Source: an uncultured Collinsella sp.
GTDB taxonomy: Bacteria > Actinomycetota > Coriobacteriia > Coriobacteriales > Coriobacteriaceae
Direction: 5' to 3'
Length of the DNA stretch: 15,214 nt
NCBI GenBank assembly: GCA_900544995.1
Contig: UQXC01000049.1
Location: 1 to 15,214, forward strand
In this document: positions 1 to 6,776 of the stretch, one piece after another
Position numbering within the stretch: the stretch's first letter is position 1
How the letters are laid out: each line of letters starts with the position of its first letter
The notes under the pieces: generated by a model
Databases searched by the model: none
Told to the model about the DNA's origin: nothing
Seen by the model: the letters and a program-made list of their open reading frames with translations, nothing else
Position numbers and translations under genes: made by a program

Positions 1-394
1 CATCGATAAGCTTGACCGGGTCGGCAAAGGCCGGATCGTCCGCCGCAACCTCGACCTGGGTGAGCACGGTGGCGACACCCTTGTCGATATTGCGGTCGAG
101 CATTTCCTCGCGCAGGGCGTTTTGCAGGTCATAGCCAATGTAGCCCTGGCTCATGGCGCCGCAAACGGACAGCGGGCAGGGAATGTACTTCTGAGGATTA
201 GAACGCGTGAGCTCGGCCATCGCGTTGGCGATCATGCCCACCTGGGGGCCGTTGCCATGCACGACGACGACCTCGTTGCCTTCCTCGATCAGGTCGACAA
301 TGGCCTTGGAAGTCGTCTTGACGGCCTCCATCTGCTCGAGAAGGTTGGCGCCGAGGGCGTTTCCACCCAAGGCGACAACAATACGCTTAGCCAT
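1..394 (-). CDS. arcC: Carbamate kinase, 5' part only (runs off the window)
   Basis: Carbamate kinase makes ATP from carbamoyl phosphate and ADP, releasing carbamate (NH3 + CO2), in the cytoplasm. The first 131 codons are present. They begin MAKRIVVALGGNALGANL, which is the family's N-terminal ALGGNAL phosphate-binding motif, followed by VVVVHGNGPQVG near residue 45 and AMSQGYIGYDL near residue 81, both typical of amino-acid kinases of the ArcC type. A full protein would have roughly 310 residues, so more than half lies beyond position 1. The ATG at 394-392 is 14 bases after the ygeW stop codon, with only a weak GGGCTGAG ribosome site, which suggests co-transcription or coupling with ygeW. 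In this context it would turn the carbamoyl phosphate released by the carbamoyltransferase into ATP, making it the energy-conserving step of the cluster. Confidence 0.93.
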   Translation of the reverse strand, partial: MAKRIVVALGGNALGANLLEQMEAVKTTSKAIVDLIEEGNEVVVVHGNGPQVGMIANAMAELTRSNPQKYIPCPLSVCGAMSQGYIGYDLQNALREEMLDRNIDKGVATVLTQVEVAADDPAFADPVKLID

Positions 395-408
395 TTCTCA
401 GCCCAGCT

Positions 409-1611
409 TTAGGCCTGGAACCAACGGGCGGTGTTGCGCTCGTCGAGGGCCTTGAGGGCGGCGGCGGGATCGGCAACCTTCTGCAGGAACATCATGGCAG
501 CGATGGCGTACGGCTTGTAGCTGGCCTCCTTGTACATACCCACACGGTGCATATCGAAGACGTCGGCGTTGACCTCGCCGTGCTCGCAAGAGACACCGGA
601 GATGTCGGCGGGCAGCGGATGCATAAAGATGGTGTCCTGGCCGTTGGCGGTCTTCTCCATGAGCTCGGTCGTGGAGCACCAATCCTGATGCGTAGCGTTC
701 TGGGCGAGCAGCTCCTTCTCGAGCGCGGCGATGCCGGCGTCGTCGCCCTCGGCGTACAGGTTGGTACGCTTCTCCATGGCGGCAAACGGAGCCCAGCTCT
801 TGGGAATCACGATGTCGGCGCCCTCGAAGGCCTCGGCCATGGTGTTGACCTGCTTAAAGGTGGTGCCGGACTCGGCGGCGTAGCCCTTGGCGCGCTCGAC
901 GACCTCGGGCATGAGGTCGTAGCCCTCGGGGTGAGCCAGGGTGACGTCCATGCCAAAGCGGGGCAGCAGGCTGATCAGCGACTGCGGGCAGGACAGCGGC
1001 TTGCCGTAAGAGGGCGAATAGGCCCAGGTGACGGCAACCTTCTTGCCCTTGAGGTTCTCAAGGCCGCCAAACTCGTTGATGAGGTAAAGCATGTCGGCAG
1101 AGGACTGCGTGGGGTGATCGGAATCGGACTGCAGGGAGATGAGCGTGGGACGGTGATCCAGAACGCCATCCTTGTAGGCCTGCTGCACGGACTCGGAGAC
1201 CTCGGCCATGTAGGCGTCGCCCTTGCCGATGTACATGTCGTCGCGGATGCCGATGACATCGGCCATGAAGGAGATCATGGTAGCGGTCTCGCGGACGGTC
1301 TCGCCGTGAGCGATCTGGGACTTCTTCTCGTCCAGGTCCTGCAGCTCAAGGCCGAGCAGGTTGGCGGCCTTAGAGAAGGAGAAGCGTGTACGGGTGGAGT
1401 TGTCGCGGAACAGGGAGACGGCCAGGCCCGAGTCGAAGATCTTGGACGAGACGTTGTTCTCACGCAGCTCGCGCAGTGCGTCGGCGACGATGTAGAGCGC
1501 CTTGAGCTCATCGGTGGTCTTGTCCCAGGTGTGCAGGAAGTCGCTGCCGTACATACCCTTAAAATCGAGGCCGTTCAGCTGCTCGACGAGCTCGGTAAAC
1601 TTAGCGTCCAT
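409..1611 (-). CDS. ygeW: Knotted carbamoyltransferase YgeW
   Basis: A 400-residue carbamoyltransferase, close to the roughly 396 residues of E. coli YgeW. The visible family signatures are the carbamoyl-phosphate site NSTRTRFSF (STRTR at 72-76), HPTQ at 166-169 and HPLPADI (HPLP at 331-334). The last replaces the HPLPR form of aspartate and ornithine carbamoyltransferases and is typical of the YgeW group. The ATG at 1611 was chosen because AGAAAGGAC lies just upstream. The open frame continues 62 codons further, but that extension has no ribosome site and looks non-coding. The family is thought to work on ureido compounds in the phosphorolytic direction, giving carbamoyl phosphate for the arcC product 14 bases downstream. 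The substrate cannot be read from the sequence; a ureidopropionate-like compound is inferred from the neighbouring ygeX. Confidence 0.93.
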   Translation of the reverse strand: MDAKFTELVEQLNGLDFKGMYGSDFLHTWDKTTDELKALYIVADALRELRENNVSSKIFDSGLAVSLFRDNSTRTRFSFSKAANLLGLELQDLDEKKSQIAHGETVRETATMISFMADVIGIRDDMYIGKGDAYMAEVSESVQQAYKDGVLDHRPTLISLQSDSDHPTQSSADMLYLINEFGGLENLKGKKVAVTWAYSPSYGKPLSCPQSLISLLPRFGMDVTLAHPEGYDLMPEVVERAKGYAAESGTTFKQVNTMAEAFEGADIVIPKSWAPFAAMEKRTNLYAEGDDAGIAALEKELLAQNATHQDWCSTTELMEKTANGQDTIFMHPLPADISGVSCEHGEVNADVFDMHRVGMYKEASYKPYAIAAMMFLQKVADPAAALKALDERNTARWFQA

Positions 1612-1765
1612 GGAAATGTCCTTTCTAAAGATGAAACGATCGCAATGAGTAGATGTGCTCCGGCATGCGCGTGTGACTAGAACATACAGAGCACCATGAC
1701 GAGGACCCGCCACCGTTGAGGAAGCATGGAAGATAACGACTGCGGGCCCCAAGTCAACAGGAGGT

Positions 1766-1790
1766 GCCGGGGGCATAGGCTGTCCCCGGC
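1766..1790 (-). other. Hairpin in the ygeY-ygeW gap
   Basis: GCCGGGG (1766-1772) and CCCCGGC (1784-1790) form a 7-bp G+C stem with an 11-base loop. It sits in the 201-base gap between ygeY and ygeW, directly next to the inverted repeat at 1792-1828. No T-run follows on the minus strand, so it is not a normal intrinsic terminator. It may act on mRNA stability or processing between the two genes. The rest of the gap, up to the ygeW ribosome site, shows no clear promoter. Confidence 0.45.
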
Positions 1791-1791
1791 T

Positions 1792-1828
1792 CAACAAGAT
1801 CGAGGAATGGGACTAATCGATCTTGTTG
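1792..1828 (-). repeat. 12-bp inverted repeat spanning the ygeY stop codon
   Basis: CAACAAGATCGA (1792-1803) and TCGATCTTGTTG (1817-1828) are perfect inverted arms with a 13-base loop that contains the ygeY TAG stop (1815-1813). The last four ygeY codons are inside one arm. In the minus-strand mRNA this is a stable stem-loop at the 3' end of ygeY, followed at once by the second hairpin at 1766-1790. No T-run is present, so a role in 3'-end protection or partial termination is more likely than full termination. Confidence 0.55.
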
Positions 1829-3198
1829 TTGGTCAGACCGGCGCGGAACACGGTGGCGTCGCCATCGGCCTTGCTCGGATCGTAGAGGTTCAGGGCAGCC
1901 ACGTACATGGCGGCAGCGGTGACCAGGTCGTCCTTGTAGGTGACCTCGTTGGGAGCGTGAGCCTGAGACTCGGCACCCGGGCCAAAGCCCACGCAGGGGA
2001 TGCCGTAGCGGCCCTGGATGGAGACGCAGTTCGTGGAGAAGGTCCACTTGTCGCACAGCGGGCGACCGGTGCGCTTGTCCATGCTGGGCTCGCAGCCGAT
2101 GCGCTCATCACCGAACATGGCCTTGTGGGCGTCGACGAGGGCCTTGACGTGCGGAGCGGTCTCCTTGTTGATCCACGTGGGGAAGTAAGCCTCGGTCTCG
2201 TAGACCTCGCCGGTCCAGGACGGACGGTCGTACATGTACATGGAGACCTTCACGTCGTCGCCGTACTTCTTGGCGGCCGGCAGGTTGCGGATCTCGTCCA
2301 GGCAGGACTCCCAGGTCTCGCCGGCGGTCATGCGACGGTCGATGGAGATGGCGCAGGAGTCAGCGACGGCGCAGCGGCTGGGGCTGGTGTAGAAGATCTG
2401 GCTGACGGTGCAGGTGCCGCGGCCCAGGAAGCGGGCGTCCTCGAAGTGCTCGGGGTTGTACTTGGGGTCGAGCATCTTGACGAGGCCCTTGATGTCGGTC
2501 GACTCGTCGCAGCCGTTGTTGTTGAGAGCGCGGACGTCGGCGATGATGTCGGCCATCTTGTAAATGGCGTTATCGCCGCGGTCGGGAGCGGAGCCGTGGC
2601 AGGAGGTGCCGTGAACGTCGACGCGGATCTCCATGCGACCGCGGTGACCGCGATAGATGCCGCCGTCGGTGGGCTCGGTGGAAATGACGAACTCGGGCTT
2701 AATGCCGTCCTTGTTGTAGATGTACTGCCAGCACATGCCGTCGCAGTCCTCTTCCTGGACGGTGCCGACGACCATGATCTTGTAGCCCTCGGGGATGAGG
2801 CCCATGTCCTTCATCATCTTGGCAGCATAGGTAGCAGAAGCCATGCCGCCCTCCTGGTCGGAGCCGCCGCGGCCGTAGATAATCTCGTCGGTCTCGTAGC
2901 CCTCATAGGGATCGGCATCCCAGTTCTCGATGTTGCCGATGCCGACGGTATCGATGTGGGAGTCGATGGCGATGATCTTGTCGCCCTCGCCCATAAAGCC
3001 CATGACGTTGCCCAGGCCGTCGACCTTGACCTCGTCATAGCCAAGGCTCTCCATCTCGGCCTTGATGCAGGCGACAACCTCACCCTCCTCGCAGGACTCA
3101 GAGGGATGGGAGATCATAGCGCGCAGGAAGCGAGTCATATCAGCACGATGAGACTCAGCCGCAGCCTTAATGGCATCAAAATCGAGTTCCTTAGTCAT
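1813..3198 (-). CDS. ygeY: YgeY-family M20 metallohydrolase
   Basis: A 461-residue member of the M20 dinuclear-zinc hydrolase family, of the YgeY type that is often annotated as selenium-metabolism-linked. Metal and catalytic residues are all present: DSHIDT (H81, D83), GRGGSDQEGG (D114), VQEED (E149 as catalytic base, E150 as ligand), STEPTD (E175) and the C-terminal AHAPNE (H414). The dimerisation (lid) domain carries GTSCHGSAP with H201. The ATG at 3198 has GAAAGG nine bases upstream. Family members cleave amide or carbamoyl bonds of small metabolites; here a ureido or amide intermediate upstream of diaminopropionate is inferred from the neighbours. It is separated from ygeX by a 240-base gap holding a large palindrome and from ygeW by 201 bases, both unusually long for genes of one operon. 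Confidence 0.93.
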   Translation of the reverse strand: MTKELDFDAIKAAAESHRADMTRFLRAMISHPSESCEEGEVVACIKAEMESLGYDEVKVDGLGNVMGFMGEGDKIIAIDSHIDTVGIGNIENWDADPYEGYETDEIIYGRGGSDQEGGMASATYAAKMMKDMGLIPEGYKIMVVGTVQEEDCDGMCWQYIYNKDGIKPEFVISTEPTDGGIYRGHRGRMEIRVDVHGTSCHGSAPDRGDNAIYKMADIIADVRALNNNGCDESTDIKGLVKMLDPKYNPEHFEDARFLGRGTCTVSQIFYTSPSRCAVADSCAISIDRRMTAGETWESCLDEIRNLPAAKKYGDDVKVSMYMYDRPSWTGEVYETEAYFPTWINKETAPHVKALVDAHKAMFGDERIGCEPSMDKRTGRPLCDKWTFSTNCVSIQGRYGIPCVGFGPGAESQAHAPNEVTYKDDLVTAAAMYVAALNLYDPSKADGDATVFRAGLTNNKID

Positions 3199-3309
3199 AA
3201 CAGTTAACCTTTCTACAAGGGTTTACCTACAGGTTGATTTCTTTCAGATAGATCACTTGTGCCAAGCAGCGTGAGGTCGAGTACCCGGCAAGCAAGTAAA
3301 CGTAGGGTG

Positions 3310-3417
3310 GCGGAGCATATGTTTGCTCCGTCGCGAGTTCCGCACGAGCCGGAGAGCACTTAATGTGCTCTCCGTGCGAGCAGGACTGTCCGAGCAGGGA
3401 GTAAACATATGCTCCGC
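3310..3417. repeat. 108-bp nested palindrome between ygeX and ygeY
   Basis: The outer arms are 15-bp perfect inverted repeats, 3310-3324 and 3403-3417 (core GGAGCATATGTTT / AAACATATGCTCC). Inside, CGGAGAGCAC (3350-3359) and GTGCTCTCCG (3365-3374) form a 10-bp stem with the loop TTAAT, extended after a 4-base bulge by CGCAC/GTGCG. CTGTCCG (3386-3392) and CGGACAG (3422-3428) form an alternative stem across the right outer arm. The element fills much of the 240-base gap (3199-3438). No T-run follows any stem. It could be a structured mRNA spacer, a REP-like repeat or a small miniature mobile element; the sequence alone does not decide. Confidence 0.75.
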
Positions 3418-3438
3418 AACCCGGACAGGTTAGGCTCG

Positions 3439-4653
3439 CTAGCAGGTCGGATACTCGCCCTCCCAGACGATGCGACGGTACTGATCCGGATCCGTGTCAC
3501 CTTCCGTGGAGAAGCAGAGCACGGAGCTCGTCTTGTCCAGGCCGATGAGCTCCTTGAGCTCGGCGTACTCGGGATCGAGCATGAGGGTCTCGACCAGGCC
3601 GGTGGTCACCGCGCCGGACTCGCCGGAGATGACGCGCGGGTCGCCCTTCTCGGGAGCGCCCAGGGTGCGCATGCCGCGAGCGGTGACCCAGTCGGGGCAG
3701 GACACGAAGGCGGTGGCGTGGTTGCGCAGGATATCCCAGCCCAGAATGTTGGGCTCGCCGCAGCACAGGCCGGCCATAATGGAGGGCATGTCGCCGTCCA
3801 CGATGCGCGGGTCGCCGTCGCCGGCGGCAGCGCCCTTGTACAGGCAGGCGGCAGGAGCGCACTCGACCACAACGAAGGTGGGCGGGTTATCGGGATACAG
3901 GTTGGTAAAGTAGCCCACCACGGCGCCGGCGAGCGAGCCTACACCAGCCTGGACAAAGACGTGCGTCGGGCGGTTGATGGCCATCTCGCGCAGCTGCTCG
4001 GCAGCCTCGGAAGCCATGGTGCCGTAGCCCTCCATGATCCAAGACGGGATCTTCTCGTAGCCCTCCCAGGCGGTGTCCTGAACGATGACGCCGCGCTCGC
4101 AGGCATCGGCCTCGGCGGCGGCCATGCGCACGCACTCGTCGTAGTTGACCTCTTCGATGGTCACCGTGGCGCCCTCGGCGGCAATGTTATCGAAGCGGGG
4201 CTTGGTGGAACCCTTGGGCATGTGCACGACGGCCTTCTGACCCAACTTGTTGGCAGCCCATGCCACGCCGCGGCCATGATTGCCGTCGGTGGCGGTAAAG
4301 AAGGTGGCCTGGCCAAAGTCCTTGGCAAGCTGATCGGAGGTCAGGTAATCGAAGGTGCACTCGGCAACGTCCTTGCCGGTCTCGTCGGCAATGTAATTGG
4401 CCATGGCAAACGAACCGCCCAGAACCTTAAAGGCGTTGAGGCCAAAGCGATAGCTCTCGTCCTTAACGCACAGGTTGGACAGGCCCAGGCGCGCAGCCTG
4501 ACCGTCCAGGCGGGCAAGCGGAGTGACGGTATATTGAGGGAACGACTGGTGGAAGGCGCGGGCCTTCTTCACGTGGTCGAGGCTCATGATTCCCAAGTGC
4601 TTGTCATCGCTCTTGGGCATCGTGTTGCCCGCCCACTGGATCTTATCGGCCAT
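3439..4653 (-). CDS. ygeX: Diaminopropionate ammonia-lyase
   Basis: A PLP-dependent fold-type II lyase that converts 2,3-diaminopropionate to pyruvate and two ammonia. The 404 residues are the usual length. The Schiff-base lysine is in NAFKVLGGSFA (K76), and the TDGNHGRGVAWAAN stretch (D123) corresponds to the aspartate that helps the family act on the D-isomer as well. A glycine-rich phosphate-binding loop region (GVGSLAGAVVG) follows in the large domain. The ATG at 4653 has the strongest ribosome site of the cluster, AAGGAG seven bases upstream. It is the first gene of the minus-strand cluster and is divergent from the YheO-type regulator, with two AACAAA-N3-TTTGTT palindromes between them. 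It supplies pyruvate, while ygeY, ygeW and arcC probably handle the upstream ureido groups. Confidence 0.95.
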   Translation of the reverse strand: MADKIQWAGNTMPKSDDKHLGIMSLDHVKKARAFHQSFPQYTVTPLARLDGQAARLGLSNLCVKDESYRFGLNAFKVLGGSFAMANYIADETGKDVAECTFDYLTSDQLAKDFGQATFFTATDGNHGRGVAWAANKLGQKAVVHMPKGSTKPRFDNIAAEGATVTIEEVNYDECVRMAAAEADACERGVIVQDTAWEGYEKIPSWIMEGYGTMASEAAEQLREMAINRPTHVFVQAGVGSLAGAVVGYFTNLYPDNPPTFVVVECAPAACLYKGAAAGDGDPRIVDGDMPSIMAGLCCGEPNILGWDILRNHATAFVSCPDWVTARGMRTLGAPEKGDPRVISGESGAVTTGLVETLMLDPEYAELKELIGLDKTSSVLCFSTEGDTDPDQYRRIVWEGEYPTC

Positions 4654-4744
4654 ACGGTGAACTCCTTAAGTCCTCTCTTGCCGGCCCCGCATACGCGTTT
4701 CAGCCCATTCCCATTCATGCGACTGAACTTTTATGTGGATGCCA

Positions 4745-4759
4745 AACAAAAAGTTTGTT
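4745..4759. promoter_or_regulatory. Operator candidate 1 (AACAAA-AAG-TTTGTT)
   Basis: A perfect inverted repeat, AACAAAAAGTTTGTT, with 6-bp arms and a 3-bp spacer. It lies 92 bases upstream of ygeX and 171 bases upstream of the divergent regulator gene. The same arms recur at 4796-4810 with centres 51 bp apart, about five helical turns, so both would face the same side of the DNA. The divergent YheO/DauR-type regulator is the likely ligand-responsive binder (inference). Confidence 0.65.
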
Positions 4760-4795
4760 AGCACTGTTCTATCACACATTTTGATTGATAAACCT

Positions 4796-4810
4796 AACAA
4801 ATTGTTTGTT
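4796..4810. promoter_or_regulatory. Operator candidate 2 (AACAAA-TTG-TTTGTT)
   Basis: The second perfect copy of the AACAAA-N3-TTTGTT palindrome, within CTAACAAATTGTTTGTTG. On the minus strand the A+T-rich stretch between the two copies contains poor -35 and -10 matches (GTTTAT, 16 bases, TAGAAC), which would put the ygeX promoter between the operators. A shorter relative, CTAA-TTG-TTAG, occurs at 4909-4919 and overlaps the regulator's ribosome site, hinting at autoregulation. Confidence 0.65.
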
Positions 4811-4929
4811 GCCGTAATCGGTACCTTTTCGCCGCCGAACGGTTACATAACGCAGCGACGCTTTCGTTATTTGCGAACAGGTGTGGTTTATGGCAAAGTG
4901 AGCCCAAACTAATTGTTAGGAAGGCACCC

Positions 4930-5583
4930 ATGACCCCCGCACAGATTGAGTTTTACAAGCGCCTTGCACACGGCCTGGCGCTCCAGTTTGGCCCCAACTG
5001 CGAAGTCGTCGTCCACGACCTGGAAACCGAGGACGTGGACCACTCCATCGTAGTGATCGAAAACGGCCACGTCAGCGGGCGCAAACTGGGTGACGGCCCC
5101 AGCCATATTGTGTTTGAGTCCATGCACGAGGACATCACCGACGTGCACGACCGCGAGCCATACCTCACCAAAACCACCGATGGTAAGCTGCTCAAGTCCT
5201 CGACCATCTTTATCCGCAACGACGAGGGCAAGCCCGTCGGCATTTTGGGCATTAACTTTGACATTACGCTCATGAAGGCTTTTGAGCGCTCGCTCGATGC
5301 CTTTACCGGCACCGGCTCCACGGGCTACACCGAGCCCGAGCCCATTACCAAAAACATCGGCGACTTGCTCGAAGATCTGCTGCGCGAGTGCGAACAATAC
5401 GTGGGCAAGCCCGCAGCCCTTATGACCAAAGATGAGCGCATTCGCGCCATCGGCTACCTCGACCGTCGCGGCGCCTTCCTCATCTCCAAGTCGAGCGAAC
5501 GCGCCTGCGAGTTCTTTGGCATCTCTAAGTACAGCTTCTATAGCTACCTCAACGAGGCAAAGGCTGCCGCCGGCGACAAGTAA
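4930..5583 (+). CDS. YheO/DauR-like PAS-HTH transcriptional regulator
   Basis: A 217-residue cytoplasmic DNA-binding regulator. Residues 1-120 resemble the YheO-like PAS domain, with an N-terminal LQFGPNCEVVVHDLE and a later DEGKPVGILGINFDIT. Residues 150-215 are the YheO-like helix-turn-helix, with MTKDERIRAIGYLDRRGAF, then a recognition region SSERACEFFGISKYSFYSYL. This two-domain layout is shared with DauR, which controls amino-acid catabolic genes from a divergent position. The ATG at 4930 has AGGAAGG five bases upstream. It is divergent from ygeX with 276 bases between them, holding the paired palindromes. It most likely senses a pathway intermediate through the PAS domain and controls the ygeX-arcC cluster and perhaps itself; whether it represses or activates cannot be told. 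Confidence 0.88.
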   Translation: MTPAQIEFYKRLAHGLALQFGPNCEVVVHDLETEDVDHSIVVIENGHVSGRKLGDGPSHIVFESMHEDITDVHDREPYLTKTTDGKLLKSSTIFIRNDEGKPVGILGINFDITLMKAFERSLDAFTGTGSTGYTEPEPITKNIGDLLEDLLRECEQYVGKPAALMTKDERIRAIGYLDRRGAFLISKSSERACEFFGISKYSFYSYLNEAKAAAGDK

Positions 5584-5667
5584 GCAACTCGGCCGGATCG
5601 CCCCTCCCCTTTTGGGCGTGAGTTCCAAAATGCACGAATCCAAGACTCGGCCGCAGGGCAAGTTCCA

Positions 5668-5673
5668 TATAAT
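5668..5673 (+). promoter_or_regulatory. Possible -10 box (TATAAT)
   Basis: An exact TATAAT, 35 bases before the ATG of the following gene, with the ribosome site AAAGGA (5693-5698) between them. The expected -35 position (about 5645-5650) reads ACTCGG and is a poor match, so the promoter is only tentative. Confidence 0.35.
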
Positions 5674-5707
5674 CGATGAGATAGACGGTTCGAAAGGATG
5701 GAACAAG

Positions 5708-6739
5708 ATGGGGTCGAGCAACGCATCACGCAACGGCCGCGGAGGCTTCGCTTCTACCGCCAGGCATGCGAAACGCGCGTTTGACGAGGGCGAAGACGAT
5801 TTGTTTGCGTTGAGCCTCGACGACGTGATGAGCGACCGCCCTTGGACCGCCGATGAACTCATGAGCGGCGGGGCTCGCTCGACAGGCCCAAAGCCCACGT
5901 CGGCCGCTGCTCCCGCCCCGGCCACTACGCCCGCGCCGGCATCCGTGCCCGCAGATGACTTTGCCACCCGTCCCATCATGCAGGCACCGCGCCAGGCCGC
6001 CCCTTCGCCCCGCCCCACCAGCGATCCGTCCGAGACGGCGGCGTTTCTTGCCGCGGCGGCACGGCGCCATGCGCACAGCAGCACACCCACGTATGCCACC
6101 CCGCAGCAGCCAACACACGCGGCTCCCGAACCCCAGCCCGAACCCGAGCTCGAGCCGCCCGTTATGGATCTGGACGACCTCGCCAACCGCCAGTTTGCCT
6201 TCGATTCCTGGGCAGCGGCCGACCTGGACGAAACCTCGGCCGGCATGCCGGCGCTCAATATTCCGGTCAACCCGCTGTTTGCAGCGGCCGAGGAGCGCGA
6301 CTCCGATTACAACGAAACAACAGCGCACGATGATCGCTTTGATGCTGCGCCCCGCGCCTCCCGCATTGAGACCGAGAGCTACGGATCCGCATCGAGCGCA
6401 TACGATAACGGCCCGTTTGCCGACGCGTCCGCTCCCGAGTGCAGCAAGACCAGCGTAAAGGCTGCATCGACATCGTCGTATACCCGTGGCACCGACGACG
6501 AGCACTTTGCCGACTACTACACCGAGGAAGAGTCGCCGCGCTTCTCTGAGTTTCCCCAAGCGGCAAAGATCGTCTTTATCGCGATTATCGTGGCCTTGCT
6601 CGGCGTGATCGCATTTGAGGGATTTCAGCTATTCCGCGGCCCCACCGCGTCCGAATCGGCAACGCAGCAAAAAGAGGACGACAACCAGTACCTGGACATC
6701 AACACCCTCAAGGGCGACCCCAACGACGGAGACGAGTAG
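5708..6739 (+). CDS. Disordered protein with one C-terminal membrane segment
   Basis: No family was recognised. The ATG at 5708 was chosen because AAAGGA lies nine bases upstream; the frame is open further upstream but overlaps the regulator gene. The 343-residue product is mostly low-complexity: residues 1-55 are mixed with an acidic patch (DEGEDDLFALSLDDVM), residues 56-150 are rich in Pro, Ala and Thr, and residues 150-285 are rich in Asp, Glu and Ser. A single hydrophobic segment, KIVFIAIIVALLGVIAFEGF, lies at about 287-309, followed by a 34-residue acidic tail. It is probably a bitopic membrane protein with a large disordered domain on one side. Orientation is uncertain: there is no signal peptide, which favours a cytoplasmic N-terminus. 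It converges with the ATPase gene, with 37 bases between stop codons. Confidence 0.75.
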   Translation: MGSSNASRNGRGGFASTARHAKRAFDEGEDDLFALSLDDVMSDRPWTADELMSGGARSTGPKPTSAAAPAPATTPAPASVPADDFATRPIMQAPRQAAPSPRPTSDPSETAAFLAAAARRHAHSSTPTYATPQQPTHAAPEPQPEPELEPPVMDLDDLANRQFAFDSWAAADLDETSAGMPALNIPVNPLFAAAEERDSDYNETTAHDDRFDAAPRASRIETESYGSASSAYDNGPFADASAPECSKTSVKAASTSSYTRGTDDEHFADYYTEEESPRFSEFPQAAKIVFIAIIVALLGVIAFEGFQLFRGPTASESATQQKEDDNQYLDINTLKGDPNDGDE

Positions 6740-6776
6740 TGGGGGCTAAGGGAGGGCCGGAAGAGCCGGCGGCACG

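Noticed and set aside
547..1680. 377-codon open frame antisense to ygeW
   Set aside because: Shadow of ygeW by codon bias; no domain signal.
1726..3207. Long open frame on the plus strand antisense to ygeY (493 codons)
   Set aside because: It is the mirror of the G+C-rich codon bias of ygeY, is rich in Gly, Val and Asp repeats with no domain, and has no ribosome site.
3409..4761. 450-codon open frame antisense to ygeX
   Set aside because: Shadow of the well-supported ygeX frame; it also runs into the divergent promoter region and has no recognisable motifs.
5599..5618. Terminator after the YheO-type regulator (CGCCC/GGGCG)
   Set aside because: Only a 5-bp stem with a 10-base loop and no T-run after it.
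4909..6270. 453-codon minus-strand open frame opposite the regulator and the disordered protein
   Set aside because: It spans two convincing plus-strand genes and their gap, with low-complexity sequence and no start signal.
6754..6771. Bidirectional terminator between the disordered protein and the ATPase (GCCGG/CCGGC)
   Set aside because: Short stem without a T-run on either strand; plausible but not supported enough to list.
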